Source of the DNA: Streptomyces gilvus
Lineage (GTDB): Bacteria > Actinomycetota > Actinomycetes > Streptomycetales > Streptomycetaceae
Length of the DNA stretch: 64,000 nt
NCBI RefSeq assembly: GCF_022513565.1
Contig: NZ_JAKWBE010000011.1
Coordinates: 62,001 to 126,000 of the forward strand
Direction of reading: 5' to 3'
Positions 10,600 through 19,388 of this stretch are shown here, one piece after another. Both the position numbers and the translations under genes were made by a program. Under the pieces are notes generated by a model, which ran no database searches, was not told the DNA's origin, and worked only from the letters and a program-made list of their open reading frames with translations. Each line of letters opens with the position of its first letter. Within the stretch, counting starts at the first letter, position 1.

Positions 10600-11184
10600 C
10601 TAGACGAGCGACGCGGTACGGCGACGCGCCCCGCCCGGGGCCGCGTCGCCGGCCGCGATGCCCGTGCTGCGGTAGGCCTTGACCGCCTTGCCGGCCGGGC
10701 GGCCGCCGTTGCCGGCGAGCCAGTCGACACGGACCCACAGGAGCGCGTCCTCGTCCCGCTCGCGCCGCCCCAGCCAGGCCGCCTTCAGCCGCAGCCCGGT
10801 GCCGGCACCGGCGAGCAGCATGCCGCCCGCGGCCGGCACGACGAACGAGGCGGCCAGCGCCACCACGAACGCCGACAGCAGCCACCAGCGGTGCCCGCGC
10901 CGCCAGGTGCGCACACTGACCGCCCGGTCCTGGAGCACGTCGTGCTTGCCGGCCCGGACCGCCGAACGGGCGAGGGCGGCGTAGCGCCGGCGGCGGGTGT
11001 ACGACACCACGGCCGCCGCGAGAAGGAACAGTGCCGCCCCGGCCATCACCCCGATCCGCCGTCCCGTGACGCCCGGCACCAGCACCCCGACACCGGCCGC
11101 GAACACCCCGGCCCACCACAGGGGCGCGGCCCCGGCCCGTACGACGACCGCCACCCGAGCCAGTCCCAGACCTCCGCGTGCCAC
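10600..11184 (-). CDS. Small integral membrane protein, unknown function
   Basis: 194 residues from a GTG preceded by GAGGAGGCG. There are two hydrophobic hairpins (about residues 20-60 and 95-130) separated by a basic loop (SYTRRRRYAALARSAVRAGKHD), then a basic C-terminal region ending RRRTASLV. No catalytic motif is recognised. It is convergent with the roadblock cluster, only 15 bp from its last stop. A mid-protein motif, LQDRAVSVRTWRRGHRWW, suggests a beta-rich cytoplasmic segment. Function is not assigned. Confidence 0.7.
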   Translation of the reverse strand: MARGGLGLARVAVVVRAGAAPLWWAGVFAAGVGVLVPGVTGRRIGVMAGAALFLLAAAVVSYTRRRRYAALARSAVRAGKHDVLQDRAVSVRTWRRGHRWWLLSAFVVALAASFVVPAAGGMLLAGAGTGLRLKAAWLGRRERDEDALLWVRVDWLAGNGGRPAGKAVKAYRSTGIAAGDAAPGGARRRTASLV

Positions 11185-11266
11185 GTTCCGCCTCCTCGTC
11201 GTCCTGGCACAGTCCTGTGGGCCGCAGGCTAACGAGCGAATGTGAGACGACTCTGAAAACGCGCCC

Positions 11267-12127
11267 CTACTCCACGAACAGCCCCCGCGCCGCCGCCCGG
11301 GCGTCGAACTCCTCCAGGCGGGACTGGGCGTCGGGCAGGTCGTCGCACATGGCCTCCAGCAGCACCCGGCCGAGCAGCATGGGCGCGCAGGCGGTGTCGA
11401 AGGCGAGCCCGGTGCCGACGGCGGCGGGCAGCAGAAGGTCGGAGACCTTGGCGACCGGTGCGAAGGCGGAGTCGGCCACCGTCACCACCGTCAGCCCGGC
11501 CTCCTTGGCGAAGGCGAGGCTGTCGACGACCTCGCGCGGATGCCGGGGCAGCGCGAAGCAGAGCAGGGTGCTGGCGCCGGCCAGCACGGCGGCCTCGATG
11601 CGGTCCTGGATCATCGTGCCGCCCTCGTTGAGCAGCCGGACGTCCGGATGGACCTTGGCGGCGAAGTAGGCGAAGCCGTACGCCTGGGAGGCGGCGGCGC
11701 GCAGGCCCAGGACGGGGAGGGGACGGGAGGCGGCCAGCAGCCGCCCGGCCCGCTGCACCGGACGCGGGTCGGCGAGCAGGTCGGCGAGGTGCCTGAGGTT
11801 CTCGATCTCGGCCTCGACGGCCTGCTGGTACTCGTTGTAGGAGCCGGGCCGGTCCGCCGGCTCGGCGGGCGCGACCTCGCGCAGGTGCTTGCGCAGGGCC
11901 GGGTAGCCGTCGAAGCCGAGGGCGACGGCGAAGCGCGTCACGGAGGGCTGGCTGACCCCGGCCAACTCGGCCAGTTCCACGCTGGACAGGAACGGAACAT
12001 CGGCCGCCCGCCGCACCATGCTGTGCGCGATGCGCCGCTGGGTCGGCGTCAGCCGGTGCCCCTCGAAGAGCGCCTGCAGCCGCCCCGCGGGACTGTCGCT
12101 CACGCCCGTCTCCCTCTCCGCGCCCAT
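11267..12127 (-). CDS. MurR/RpiR-family transcriptional regulator
   Basis: 286 residues from the ATG at 12127, whose last base side overlaps the upstream TGA (TGATG); an in-frame GTG three bases earlier is also possible. The N-terminal RpiR helix-turn-helix (LTPTQRRIAHSMVRRAADVPFLSSVELAELAGVSQPSVTR, of which AELAGVSQPSVTRFAVALG is the recognition part) is followed by a SIS sugar-isomerase-like ligand domain (about residues 120-270). It is translationally coupled to the lyase gene upstream, so it probably controls that gene in response to a substrate-derived ligand. A role on the hut operon is possible but unsupported. Confidence 0.88.
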   Translation of the reverse strand: MGAERETGVSDSPAGRLQALFEGHRLTPTQRRIAHSMVRRAADVPFLSSVELAELAGVSQPSVTRFAVALGFDGYPALRKHLREVAPAEPADRPGSYNEYQQAVEAEIENLRHLADLLADPRPVQRAGRLLAASRPLPVLGLRAAASQAYGFAYFAAKVHPDVRLLNEGGTMIQDRIEAAVLAGASTLLCFALPRHPREVVDSLAFAKEAGLTVVTVADSAFAPVAKVSDLLLPAAVGTGLAFDTACAPMLLGRVLLEAMCDDLPDAQSRLEEFDARAAARGLFVE

Positions 12128-13653
12128 CACTCGCTCCCCCTCCAGATCTCCGTGAACCGGTCCAGCAGTGCGGCCGCCGCCGTCACGTCGTCCGTGAGCG
12201 GCCGGTCGGCCTGGTCCTCCCGCAGTACGGACTCGGCGAGCCGGAACGCCCGGCCCACCGGAAGGTCCGGCTCGGGCCTGAGGTCGCGCTGGCGCAGCGC
12301 CCGTACCGCGGCGACGAGTTCGCAGCCGACGACGAGCCGGTACGCGCGGCAGGCGCGGCCGGTCTGACGTGCGGCGAGCGAGGCGAAGCTGGCCTGTTCC
12401 TCGACGCCCCGGGAGAGTACAGCGTGCCCGAGCGAGGCGGGAGCGGAGAACGCGCGCAGATCGCCGAGGGCGGCCCCGGCGGCGTACTCGAGGATCATCA
12501 CGCCGGAGGAGGCCGGTTCGTGGTCGGCGAGGAAGGGGCGCAGCCGGGTGTAGGCGGGCTCGTTGAGGGTGGACAGACGGGAGGTCGACAGCCGGGCCAC
12601 CTGGGTCAGGGACAGCCGGAAGTGGTCCAGGGCGAGGGCGAGTTGGGCCTGGTAGAAGCCGCCGTGGTGGTAGGCGGCCATGTCCTCGGGTGAGATGAGG
12701 GGGTTCTCGGCGGCCGCGTTGATCTCCATCACCAGCACCTCCTCCAGGGCATCGGCGGCGTCGTGCGCCGGGCCGTGGATCTGCGGCAGGCAGCGGAAGC
12801 CGTACGGGTCCTGGATCCGGCCCAGCGGCGGGGTGGGCCGGTCGGCGGCGCCGATCAGCTCCCGCATCCGAGCGGCGACCCGGGCGCTGCCCCGGTGCGG
12901 GCGGGCGGCGTGCACGGGTGCGGCGTACGCCTCGTGCGAACCGTCGACGGCGAGCAGCGACAGCGCGGCGACGACCTGCGTGGCCTCGACCAGCCCCCGC
13001 AGCTCATGGAGGGCGAGCGCCGACTGCCCGAGGGTGAGGGCGTTACTGCTGATGAAGGCCAACGCGTCGTTGTTGTCGAGGGGTTGAGCTTCGGGAGCAC
13101 CGCCTGTGGACCCCGAAACGCCCAGCGCCCGCCACGGATGCTCCCCCGCCAGCGCCAGCCCCACCTGGGCCAGGGCCGCTATGTCGCCGGTGCCGACGGA
13201 GCCGAACTCGTTGACGATCGGGTGGACGCCGTTCTCCAGGGCCTCGCACAGGGCCGTCACCACCGTCGGTCGCAGGCCGGCCCCGCCGGCGAGCAGCTGG
13301 TTGGCGCGTACCGCGAGCATGGCGCGCACCTGCCGGGAGGGGAGTTCGTCGCCGATCGCGCCTGCGTGGCTGCGCAGCAGTCTGAGGCCGTGTTCGGCGG
13401 CCGCCTCGGTGGGCACGCTCTCGTTCCGGTTGGCGCCGACGCCGGTCGAGCGGCCGTAGACGCGACCGGTCGCGGCGATCTGCCGGGCCGCGTCCCAGGA
13501 CTCGGTCACCCGCTTCATCGCGTCGGTCCCCGGCACCGGCCGCGCCGTGCCGTCGGCGAGGCGCACGACGTCCGCGACGCCCAGCCCGATCCCGTCGAGG
13601 ACCACGAGCCCCGTGTGCACGGCTTCCGGCGTGTCCACGATCCGAGACGACAT
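12127..13653 (-). CDS. HAL/PAL-family lyase lacking the MIO tripeptide (ergothionase-like candidate)
   Basis: 508 residues from ATG 13653, with AAGGG ten bases upstream; a TTG at 13662 is worse placed. The fold family is clear: YGRSTGVG (family YGxNTGFG, catalytic Tyr), LLRSHAGAIG, QDPYGFRCLPQIHG and AAENPLI. However, the segment that normally reads GSVGASGDLAPL here reads GSVGTGDIAAL (about residues 150-160). The Ala-Ser-Gly that cyclises to the MIO electrophile is absent, and the segment is one codon shorter. Ordinary histidine ammonia-lyase chemistry is therefore unlikely. MIO-free relatives include ergothionase, which eliminates trimethylamine from a histidine betaine, and betaine-type transporter remnants sit directly upstream. 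Substrate is inferred only. Confidence 0.75.
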   Translation of the reverse strand: MSSRIVDTPEAVHTGLVVLDGIGLGVADVVRLADGTARPVPGTDAMKRVTESWDAARQIAATGRVYGRSTGVGANRNESVPTEAAAEHGLRLLRSHAGAIGDELPSRQVRAMLAVRANQLLAGGAGLRPTVVTALCEALENGVHPIVNEFGSVGTGDIAALAQVGLALAGEHPWRALGVSGSTGGAPEAQPLDNNDALAFISSNALTLGQSALALHELRGLVEATQVVAALSLLAVDGSHEAYAAPVHAARPHRGSARVAARMRELIGAADRPTPPLGRIQDPYGFRCLPQIHGPAHDAADALEEVLVMEINAAAENPLISPEDMAAYHHGGFYQAQLALALDHFRLSLTQVARLSTSRLSTLNEPAYTRLRPFLADHEPASSGVMILEYAAGAALGDLRAFSAPASLGHAVLSRGVEEQASFASLAARQTGRACRAYRLVVGCELVAAVRALRQRDLRPEPDLPVGRAFRLAESVLREDQADRPLTDDVTAAAALLDRFTEIWRGSE

Positions 13654-13758
13654 CAAGCCCAAACCCTTCTCAATCCGGACGCCTGATCTTGCTGTGCGGT
13701 CATCCGCTACCTCGGATTAACGCCAAACCGTCGACAAGCTATTCAGCTACCAAGAACT

Positions 13759-13776
13759 CTGCATGACGTTATGCAG
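13759..13776. promoter_or_regulatory. Palindrome upstream of lyase gene
   Basis: Perfect inverted repeat CTGCAT-6 nt-ATGCAG, about 106 bp upstream of the lyase ATG and just before the ABC-transporter remnant. It could be the operator of the RpiR-type regulator, or a survivor of the lost transporter's control region. Confidence 0.35.
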
Positions 13777-13801
13777 CCGGGCAAGGGACAACTCATGATG
13801 C

Positions 13802-13969
13802 GTGACCGTCCTCGTCGGATCTTCCGGCTGCGGCAAGACGACCACCCTGCGGATGATCAACCGAATGGTAGAGCCGACCTCCGGCACCGTCCGGGTCGGC
13901 GGCAGGGACGTGACCCGCCAGGACGCCACCGAGTTGCCGGAGACCGTGGGCCTGGCCGCCGACACCTGA
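13802..13969 (+). pseudogene. Fragment of betaine-type ABC transporter ATPase (ProV/OpuCA-like)
   Basis: A 55-codon fragment carrying the Walker A motif and what follows: VLVGSSGCGKTTTLRMINRM, then VEPTSGTVRVGGRDVTRQD. This is the typical start of the quaternary-amine (glycine betaine/carnitine) importer ATPase. The preceding 30 or so residues of the domain are missing: an in-frame TGA lies two codons upstream at 13796. The frame ends at TGA 13967-13969, long before the signature and Walker B motifs. It is a relic, not a functional gene. Confidence 0.85.
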
Positions 13970-13971
13970 TC

Positions 13972-14160
13972 CCCAGCCGGCACATCGTCCCGCTCATCGG
14001 CGACCGCAAGGCCGACGACACGGTTCGCAAGGCCCTGGCCGAGCTCGGCAACGTCCTCACCACCGAGCAGCTCACCCGGCTCAACAGCCGGGTCGACAAT
14101 GACAAGAAGGACCCCGAGGACCTGGCCGCCGCCTACGCCGAGCAGCACGGGCTGGTCTGA
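13972..14160 (+). pseudogene. Fragment of betaine-type ABC transporter substrate-binding protein, C-terminus
   Basis: About 62 codons ending in a natural stop at 14158-14160. The residues HIVPLIGDRKADDTVRKAL and LTTEQLTRLNSRVDNDKKDP, with a terminal LAAAYAEQHGLV, match the C-terminal end of OpuAC/ProX-type glycine-betaine-binding proteins. The fragment starts directly after the ATPase fragment and in another frame. The simplest reading is one deletion that removed the rest of the ATPase, the permeases and most of the binding protein. Confidence 0.82.
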
Positions 14161-14248
14161 CCCCCAGCACGGACAGGGGGGCTAACCCCAGTGCGGCGGG
14201 CGGCGCGGCTCCTTACCGTGGGTTGTCATGAGGGGAATGGAGACGAGC

Positions 14249-14677
14249 ATGGACGCGCGGGACGCCGAGCTCAAGAAGGAGCTCAACGCCACTCTGCAGG
14301 CCCGCAGGGAACTGGGTGAGGAGTACGAGTCCGCGCTGGTCGACTCGTTCCTGGAGAAGGTCGACCAGCGCATCGACGGGGCCGTGGAGCGCCGCGTGCG
14401 GCGGCAGATGGCCGAGCAGCAGATGGTGGTGGCCCGGGGATCGCGGGCGCCGAAGCCCACCGACTCCTGGGGCGAGCGCTTCGGCTTCGGCATCGTCTCG
14501 CTGGTCCTGGCGATCCCGCTGTCCGCGATCGGCGGCGGCATCGCCCATCTGCCCGGCCTGCTGGTCGCCTGGGCGGGCATCGTCGGCGTCAACGCCTTCT
14601 CGGCGGCGCGCGTCAACCCGGGCCTGTTCGGCGGCCGCCGCGGACGCAAGAAGGACGAGGACCGCTGGGAAGACTGA
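14249..14677 (+). CDS. Conserved membrane protein with N-terminal coiled coil
   Basis: 142 residues from ATG 14249, chosen because GGAG lies six bases upstream; an ATG at 14228 has no ribosome site. The first 60 residues are charged and helical (AELKKELNATLQARRELGEEY ... FLEKVDQRIDGAVERRVRRQM). Two hydrophobic segments follow (FGIVSLVLAIPLSAIGGGIA and LPGLLVAWAGIVGVNAF), and then a basic cytoplasmic tail. The pattern is common in actinobacterial small membrane proteins of unknown role, which may act as membrane adaptors. It has no operon partner. Confidence 0.8.
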   Translation: MDARDAELKKELNATLQARRELGEEYESALVDSFLEKVDQRIDGAVERRVRRQMAEQQMVVARGSRAPKPTDSWGERFGFGIVSLVLAIPLSAIGGGIAHLPGLLVAWAGIVGVNAFSAARVNPGLFGGRRGRKKDEDRWED

Positions 14678-15129
14678 CCCGCGCGTGTGATGTGAAGACG
14701 GCCGCCACCATCAATTGAGGAACCACGGCGGCGGGCGACCACGTCCGCGAGAGCGGCGCCGGCTTAGGCGCGAAAAGCGTGTGCGCGGGGACCGCCGCAC
14801 CCCCGTTGCCGGGGGGCGGGACGACGGCGGTCCCCGCGAGGGACGTCGACCGGGTCAGGGCCGGGTCTGACGTCCGGCGTCCATGGAGGTCCGGGAGCCG
14901 CTCCGGAGGTCCTTGGACGTTCGGCGCCGGCTGGGGCGGGGAGCCTCCCCCAGTGCTTAACGCCTGGGAGGTACCCCCACCGCCCTGCCGACACCCCTAA
15001 TGTGCCGGAGCCGTGTTAAGCGTGTGCTGCGTGCACGTGACACGCTCGTACCACTTCCGCGAAGTCCACCACTTCGGTAGGCAACCGCAAGTTCCCCGTG
15101 GTGGGGCTCCGTTCACCGGACGTTCGCCG
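14678..15129. other. 452-bp intergenic region with large hairpin
   Basis: No gene is supported. The region holds a perfect 14-bp inverted repeat (14784-14797 with 14825-14838, a 27-nt loop), probably a terminator or processing hairpin. Around 14940-14990 lies a CCTCCCCCAG/CCTGGGAGG imperfect repeat of a kind scattered through Streptomyces intergenic DNA. The remainder has no visible motif. Confidence 0.55.
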
Positions 15130-16518
15130 TCACTTTCCGCCCTTGGCCAGGAAGTGCAGCAGGTCCTGCCGGCTGATCACCCCGGTCGGCTTTCCCTCGA
15201 TGAGGACGATCGCCGCGTCCGCCGCGCCGAGCACGGTCATCAGGTCGGCGACCGGCTCGCCGGAGCCCACCTGGGGCAGCGGGGACGACATGTGCTTCTC
15301 CAGCGGGTCCTCCAGCGAGGCCCGCTTGGCGAACAGCGCGTCCAGCAGCTCCCGCTCCACGACCGAGCCGACGACCTCGGCGGCCATGACGTCCGGGTGA
15401 CCGGCGCCCGGCTTCACGATCGGCATCTGCGAGACGCCGTACTCGCGCAGGACCTCGATGGCCTGGCCGACGGTCTCGTCCGGGTGCATGTGGACGAGCG
15501 AGGGAATGGCGCCGTGCTCCTTGTCGCTGAGCACGTCCGCGACGCGGGCGCTGGGGCCCTCGTCCTCGAGGAAGCCGTAGTCCGCCATCCACTCGTCGTT
15601 GAAGATCTTCGACAGGTAGCCGCGCCCGCTGTCCGGCAGCAGGACGACCACCACGTCGTCCTCCTCCAGGCGCCGCGCGACCTCCAGCGCCGCCACGACC
15701 GCCATCCCGCAGGAGCCGCCGACCAGCAGCCCCTCCTCCTTCGCGAGCCGGCGGGTCATCTGGAAGGAGTCCTTGTCGGAGACCGGGACGATCTCGTCGG
15801 CGACGGTCCGGTCGTAGGCGGTGGGCCAGAAGTCCTCACCGACACCCTCGACCAGGTACGGCCGCCCGGAGCCGCCGGAGTACACGGACCCCTCGGGGTC
15901 GGCGCCGATCACCTTCACCCTGCCTTCGCTGACGTCCTTCAGATAGCGGCCGGTGCCGGAGATGGTCCCTCCGGTCCCCACGCCCGCCACGAAGTGGGTG
16001 ATCCTCCCGTCCGTCTGCTCCCACAGCTCGGGGCCGGTCGAGTGGTAGTGGGAGAGCGGGTTGTTGGGGTTGGAGTACTGGTCGGGCTTCCACGCGCCGG
16101 GCGTCTCGCGCACCAGCCGGTCGGAGACGTTGTAGTACGAGTCGGGGTGCTCGGGGTCGACGGCCGTGGGGCAGACCACGACCTCGGCGCCGTACGCCCG
16201 CAGCACGTTGATCTTGTCGGTGCTCACCTTGTCGGGGCACACGAAGATGCACTTGTACCCCTTCTGCTGCGCCACGATGGCGAGCCCCACCCCGGTGTTC
16301 CCGCTGGTCGGCTCCACGATGGTCCCGCCGGGCTTGAGCGCCCCGCTCTCCTCGGCCGCCTCGATCATGCGCAGGGCGATGCGGTCCTTCACGGAGCCGC
16401 CCGGGTTGAAGTACTCGACCTTGGCCAGGACGGTCGCCTTGATGCCCGTGGTCACGCTGTTGAGCCTCACCAGCGGGGTGTTGCCGACGAGACTGATCAT
16501 CGAGTCGTGGAATTGCAC
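15130..16518 (-). CDS. Cystathionine beta-synthase
   Basis: 462 residues. PLP fold-type II enzyme condensing serine and homocysteine to cystathionine (reverse transsulfuration). PLP lysine is at about residue 43 in NPGGSVKDR; PTSGNTGVGLA binds substrate carboxylate and GTGGTISGTG binds the PLP phosphate. The C-terminal 130 residues form a pair of CBS domains, the regulatory Bateman module, so it is CBS rather than cysteine synthase. GTG 16518 is used because GGAG lies six bases upstream and the protein then begins at QFHDSMISLVGNTPLV. The much longer open frame upstream is a shadow over the SGNH hydrolase gene. It stands alone, facing a divergent gene. Confidence 0.92.
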   Translation of the reverse strand: MQFHDSMISLVGNTPLVRLNSVTTGIKATVLAKVEYFNPGGSVKDRIALRMIEAAEESGALKPGGTIVEPTSGNTGVGLAIVAQQKGYKCIFVCPDKVSTDKINVLRAYGAEVVVCPTAVDPEHPDSYYNVSDRLVRETPGAWKPDQYSNPNNPLSHYHSTGPELWEQTDGRITHFVAGVGTGGTISGTGRYLKDVSEGRVKVIGADPEGSVYSGGSGRPYLVEGVGEDFWPTAYDRTVADEIVPVSDKDSFQMTRRLAKEEGLLVGGSCGMAVVAALEVARRLEEDDVVVVLLPDSGRGYLSKIFNDEWMADYGFLEDEGPSARVADVLSDKEHGAIPSLVHMHPDETVGQAIEVLREYGVSQMPIVKPGAGHPDVMAAEVVGSVVERELLDALFAKRASLEDPLEKHMSSPLPQVGSGEPVADLMTVLGAADAAIVLIEGKPTGVISRQDLLHFLAKGGK

Positions 16519-16680
16519 CGTTGTCTCCGGTTGCTTGCAAAAGAAAGTGGTCCTAGTGGTTCCGCCAGCGTAGGCCCTGCCGTCCGCCAGGCGCGGTCGT
16601 TCACTCCCCGTTGAGATTGGCGAACGGTCGGTACGGGGCAAGGAGTGGATGTAGGGCGACGAAGGAGGTGGCGGCGAGGT

Positions 16681-17721
16681 ATGACGAGCATGTCGAGGGC
16701 ACGGGTGGCCCGGCGGATCGCGGCCGGTGCCGCGTACGGCGGCGGCGGGATCGGGCTGGCCGGCGCGGCCGCCATGGGACTGCTGCTGGCGGAGGTCCAG
16801 CTGGCCAGGCGCCATGTGGGCAACGGCAGCAGCGGCCGGGTGCCGGTGGCGGACGGCCTGTACGGAACCGCGTACACCGTGCCCGACGAACCTCCCCTGC
16901 GGCTGACCATGCTCGGCGACTCCACGGCCGCGGGCCAGGGCGTGCACCGGGCGGGCCAGACGCCGGGCGCGCTGCTGGCGTCGGGGCTGTCGGCGGTGGC
17001 CGAACGCCCGGTGGAGCTGCACAACGTGGCCCTTCCGGGGGCGACCTCCGACGACCTGGACCGTCAGGTGGCCCTGGTCCTCGCCAACCCCGCCCTGGTG
17101 CCGGACATCTGCGTGATCATGATCGGCGCGAACGACGTCACGCACCGCATGCCCCCGACCCGTTCCGTCCGCCATCTCTCGGCGGCGGTACGGCGGCTGC
17201 GCACGGCCGGCGCGGAGGTGGTGGTCGGCACCTGTCCGGACCTGGGCACGGTGGAGCGGGTGCAGCAGCCGCTGCGCTGGCTGGCCCGCCGCGCCTCCCG
17301 CCAGCTGGCGGCCGCCCAGACGATCGGAGCCGTCGAACAGGGCGGCCGCACCGTGTCCCTGGGCGACCTGCTGGGCCCCGAGTTCGAGGCCAACCCGCGC
17401 GAACTGTTCGGGCCCGACAACTTCCACCCCTCCGCCGAGGGCTACGCGACGGCGGCGATGGCCGTCCTGCCGACGGTGTGCGCGGCGCTAGGCCTGTGGC
17501 CGGCCGAGGAGGAGCGCCCGGACGTGTCGCGGCGGGAGGGCTTCCTGCCCGTGGCGAGGGCGGCGGCGGAAGCGGCGTCCGAGCCGGGCACCGAGGTCAC
17601 GGCGGCGATGCCGACGGGTCCGCGCGGACCGTGGGCGCTGCTCAAGCGCAGGCGCAGGCGGCGGGTGCACGAGCCGGCGCCGGAGCCCAGTTCCGTCTCC
17701 TCGACGCAGCCGGCCCCCTGA
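16681..17721 (+). CDS. Membrane-anchored SGNH/GDSL hydrolase
   Basis: 346 residues from ATG 16681. An N-terminal hydrophobic segment (about residues 12-40, Ala/Gly-rich) is a signal anchor. The catalytic blocks of SGNH esterases are all present: block I GDSTAAGQG (Ser at about residue 80), block II Gly in LPGATS, block III IGANDV, and block V DNFHPS (Asp-x-x-His). The last 75 residues are a variable tail with a basic patch (LKRRRRRRVHE). The likely role is hydrolysis of ester or acetyl groups at the cell surface; the substrate is unknown. It is divergent from cystathionine beta-synthase, with about 160 bp between them. Confidence 0.88.
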   Translation: MTSMSRARVARRIAAGAAYGGGGIGLAGAAAMGLLLAEVQLARRHVGNGSSGRVPVADGLYGTAYTVPDEPPLRLTMLGDSTAAGQGVHRAGQTPGALLASGLSAVAERPVELHNVALPGATSDDLDRQVALVLANPALVPDICVIMIGANDVTHRMPPTRSVRHLSAAVRRLRTAGAEVVVGTCPDLGTVERVQQPLRWLARRASRQLAAAQTIGAVEQGGRTVSLGDLLGPEFEANPRELFGPDNFHPSAEGYATAAMAVLPTVCAALGLWPAEEERPDVSRREGFLPVARAAAEAASEPGTEVTAAMPTGPRGPWALLKRRRRRRVHEPAPEPSSVSSTQPAP

Positions 17722-17898
17722 GCCACAAAGCAAGCGCTTAGAAAATTGCGGCCAGGGTCACACAGCGACAGACGTGACCCTGACCTTACGGACGGGTAGC
17801 TTCCCAAGCAGCCCTGACCGTCTCGTACTCCCACCCGTCGCCCGACCACCACCCCTCAACGAGGCGCTACGCGCCACCCCTTCCAGTCTGGAGCCGTC

Positions 17899-19116
17899 AT
17901 GCCCGAAGCCGTGATCGTCTCGACCGCCCGCTCCCCGATCGGCCGTGCCGTGAAGGGCTCGCTGAAGGACCTGCGCCCGGACGGCCTCACCGCCACGATC
18001 ATCCAGGCCGCCCTGGCGAAGGTCCCCGAGCTGGACCCGAAGGACATCGACGACCTGATGCTCGGCTGTGGTCTGCCGGGCGGCGAGCAGGGTCACAACC
18101 TCGGCCGGATCGTCGCCGTGCAGATGGGCATGGACCACCTGCCGGGCTGCACCATCACCCGTTACTGTTCCTCCTCGCTGCAGACGAGCCGGATGGCCCT
18201 GCACGCCATCAAGGCCGGCGAGGGCGACGTCTTCATCTCGGCCGGTGTCGAGATGGTCTCCCGCTACGCCAACGGCAGTTCCGACATGCCGAGCGGACGC
18301 AACCCGCTCTTCGCCGACGCCGAGGCCCGCACCGCCGCCACGGCCGGCTCCGAGGGCTCCACCTGGCACGACCCGCGCGAGGACGGCCTGCTGCCCGACC
18401 CGTACATCGCGATGGGCCAGACCGCCGAGAACCTGGCGCGCTGGAAGGGCGTGACCCGCCAGGACATGGACGAGTTCGGCGTCCGCTCGCAGAACCTCGC
18501 CGAGGAGGCCATCAAGAACGGCTTCTGGGAGCGCGAGATCACCCCGGTCACGCTGCCCGACGGCACGGTGGTCAGCAAGGACGACGGTCCGCGCCCCGGT
18601 GTGACCCTGGAGGGCGTGGCCGGTCTCAAGCCGGTCTTCCGCCCCGACGGCCTGGTCACCGCCGGCAACTGCTGCCCGCTGAACGACGGCGCCGCGGCCG
18701 TGGTCATCATGAGCGACACCAAGGCCCGCGAGCTGGGCCTGACCCCGCTCGCCCGCATCGTGTCGACCGGCGTCTCGGGCCTGTCCCCCGAGATCATGGG
18801 CCTCGGCCCGGTGGAGGCCTCGCAGCAGGCGCTGCGCCGCGCCGGCCTCACCATCGACGACATCGACCTGGTCGAGATCAACGAGGCGTTCGCCGCGCAG
18901 GTGATCCCCTCCTACCGCGACCTGAACATCCCGCTGGAGAAGCTGAACGTCAACGGCGGCGCGATCGCCGTCGGCCACCCCTTCGGCATGACCGGCGCCC
19001 GCATCACCGGCACCCTCATCAACTCCCTGCAGTTCCACGACAAGCAGTTCGGCCTGGAGACGATGTGCGTCGGCGGCGGCCAGGGCATGGCGATGGTCAT
19101 CGAGCGCCTGAGCTGA
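17899..19116 (+). CDS. Acetyl-CoA C-acyltransferase (thiolase)
   Basis: 405 residues, normal for a class II thiolase. The nucleophilic Cys is at about residue 90 in TRYCSSSLQT, the catalytic His in NGGAIAVGHPFGMTGAR and the second Cys in CVGGGQG. NEAFAAQ is also conserved. It makes or cleaves 3-ketoacyl-CoA. No 3-hydroxyacyl-CoA dehydrogenase is adjacent, so direction (beta-oxidation or acetoacetyl-CoA synthesis) cannot be decided here. ATG 17899 has GGAG six bases upstream. AAGCGCTT (17732-17739) lies in the upstream region and a rho-independent terminator follows at 19156. Confidence 0.95.
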   Translation: MPEAVIVSTARSPIGRAVKGSLKDLRPDGLTATIIQAALAKVPELDPKDIDDLMLGCGLPGGEQGHNLGRIVAVQMGMDHLPGCTITRYCSSSLQTSRMALHAIKAGEGDVFISAGVEMVSRYANGSSDMPSGRNPLFADAEARTAATAGSEGSTWHDPREDGLLPDPYIAMGQTAENLARWKGVTRQDMDEFGVRSQNLAEEAIKNGFWEREITPVTLPDGTVVSKDDGPRPGVTLEGVAGLKPVFRPDGLVTAGNCCPLNDGAAAVVIMSDTKARELGLTPLARIVSTGVSGLSPEIMGLGPVEASQQALRRAGLTIDDIDLVEINEAFAAQVIPSYRDLNIPLEKLNVNGGAIAVGHPFGMTGARITGTLINSLQFHDKQFGLETMCVGGGQGMAMVIERLS

Positions 19117-19155
19117 ACCGCTGCGTAACCGCTGAGGCACCAACGGTGAGCCTCT

Positions 19156-19195
19156 GGCCCGGAGTCCGGAACACCACCGGTCTCCGGGCCGTTTT
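19156..19195 (+). terminator. Rho-independent terminator after thiolase
   Basis: A 14-bp stem with one mismatch (19156-19169 with 19177-19190), a 7-nt loop, then GTTTTG. It lies 40 bp beyond the thiolase stop. Confidence 0.75.
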
Positions 19196-19388
19196 GTGAT
19201 CCAATCTCCCCCAGGATGTGACCTATCTCCCTTCGTGGAGGGATTCACGCAGCTCAGGGCGGGTACGACACCCCTTCTGGGACCTAAAGTCCTGTCCGGT
19301 TCGTGACGTTACGCACTGACAGCTGGTCAGTCCGCCCTTCAAGCTGATGTAGGAAGTCGGGGGTCGACTTTGAACCGGGAGTACGTCA

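Noticed and set aside
12127..13653. Plain assignment as hutH
   Set aside because: The Ala-Ser-Gly tripeptide required for the MIO group is absent, and the gene is not in the hut operon.
15130..17427. 765-codon extension of cystathionine beta-synthase
   Set aside because: The added N-terminus is antisense to the SGNH hydrolase gene and has no fold; GTG 16518 has a good ribosome site.
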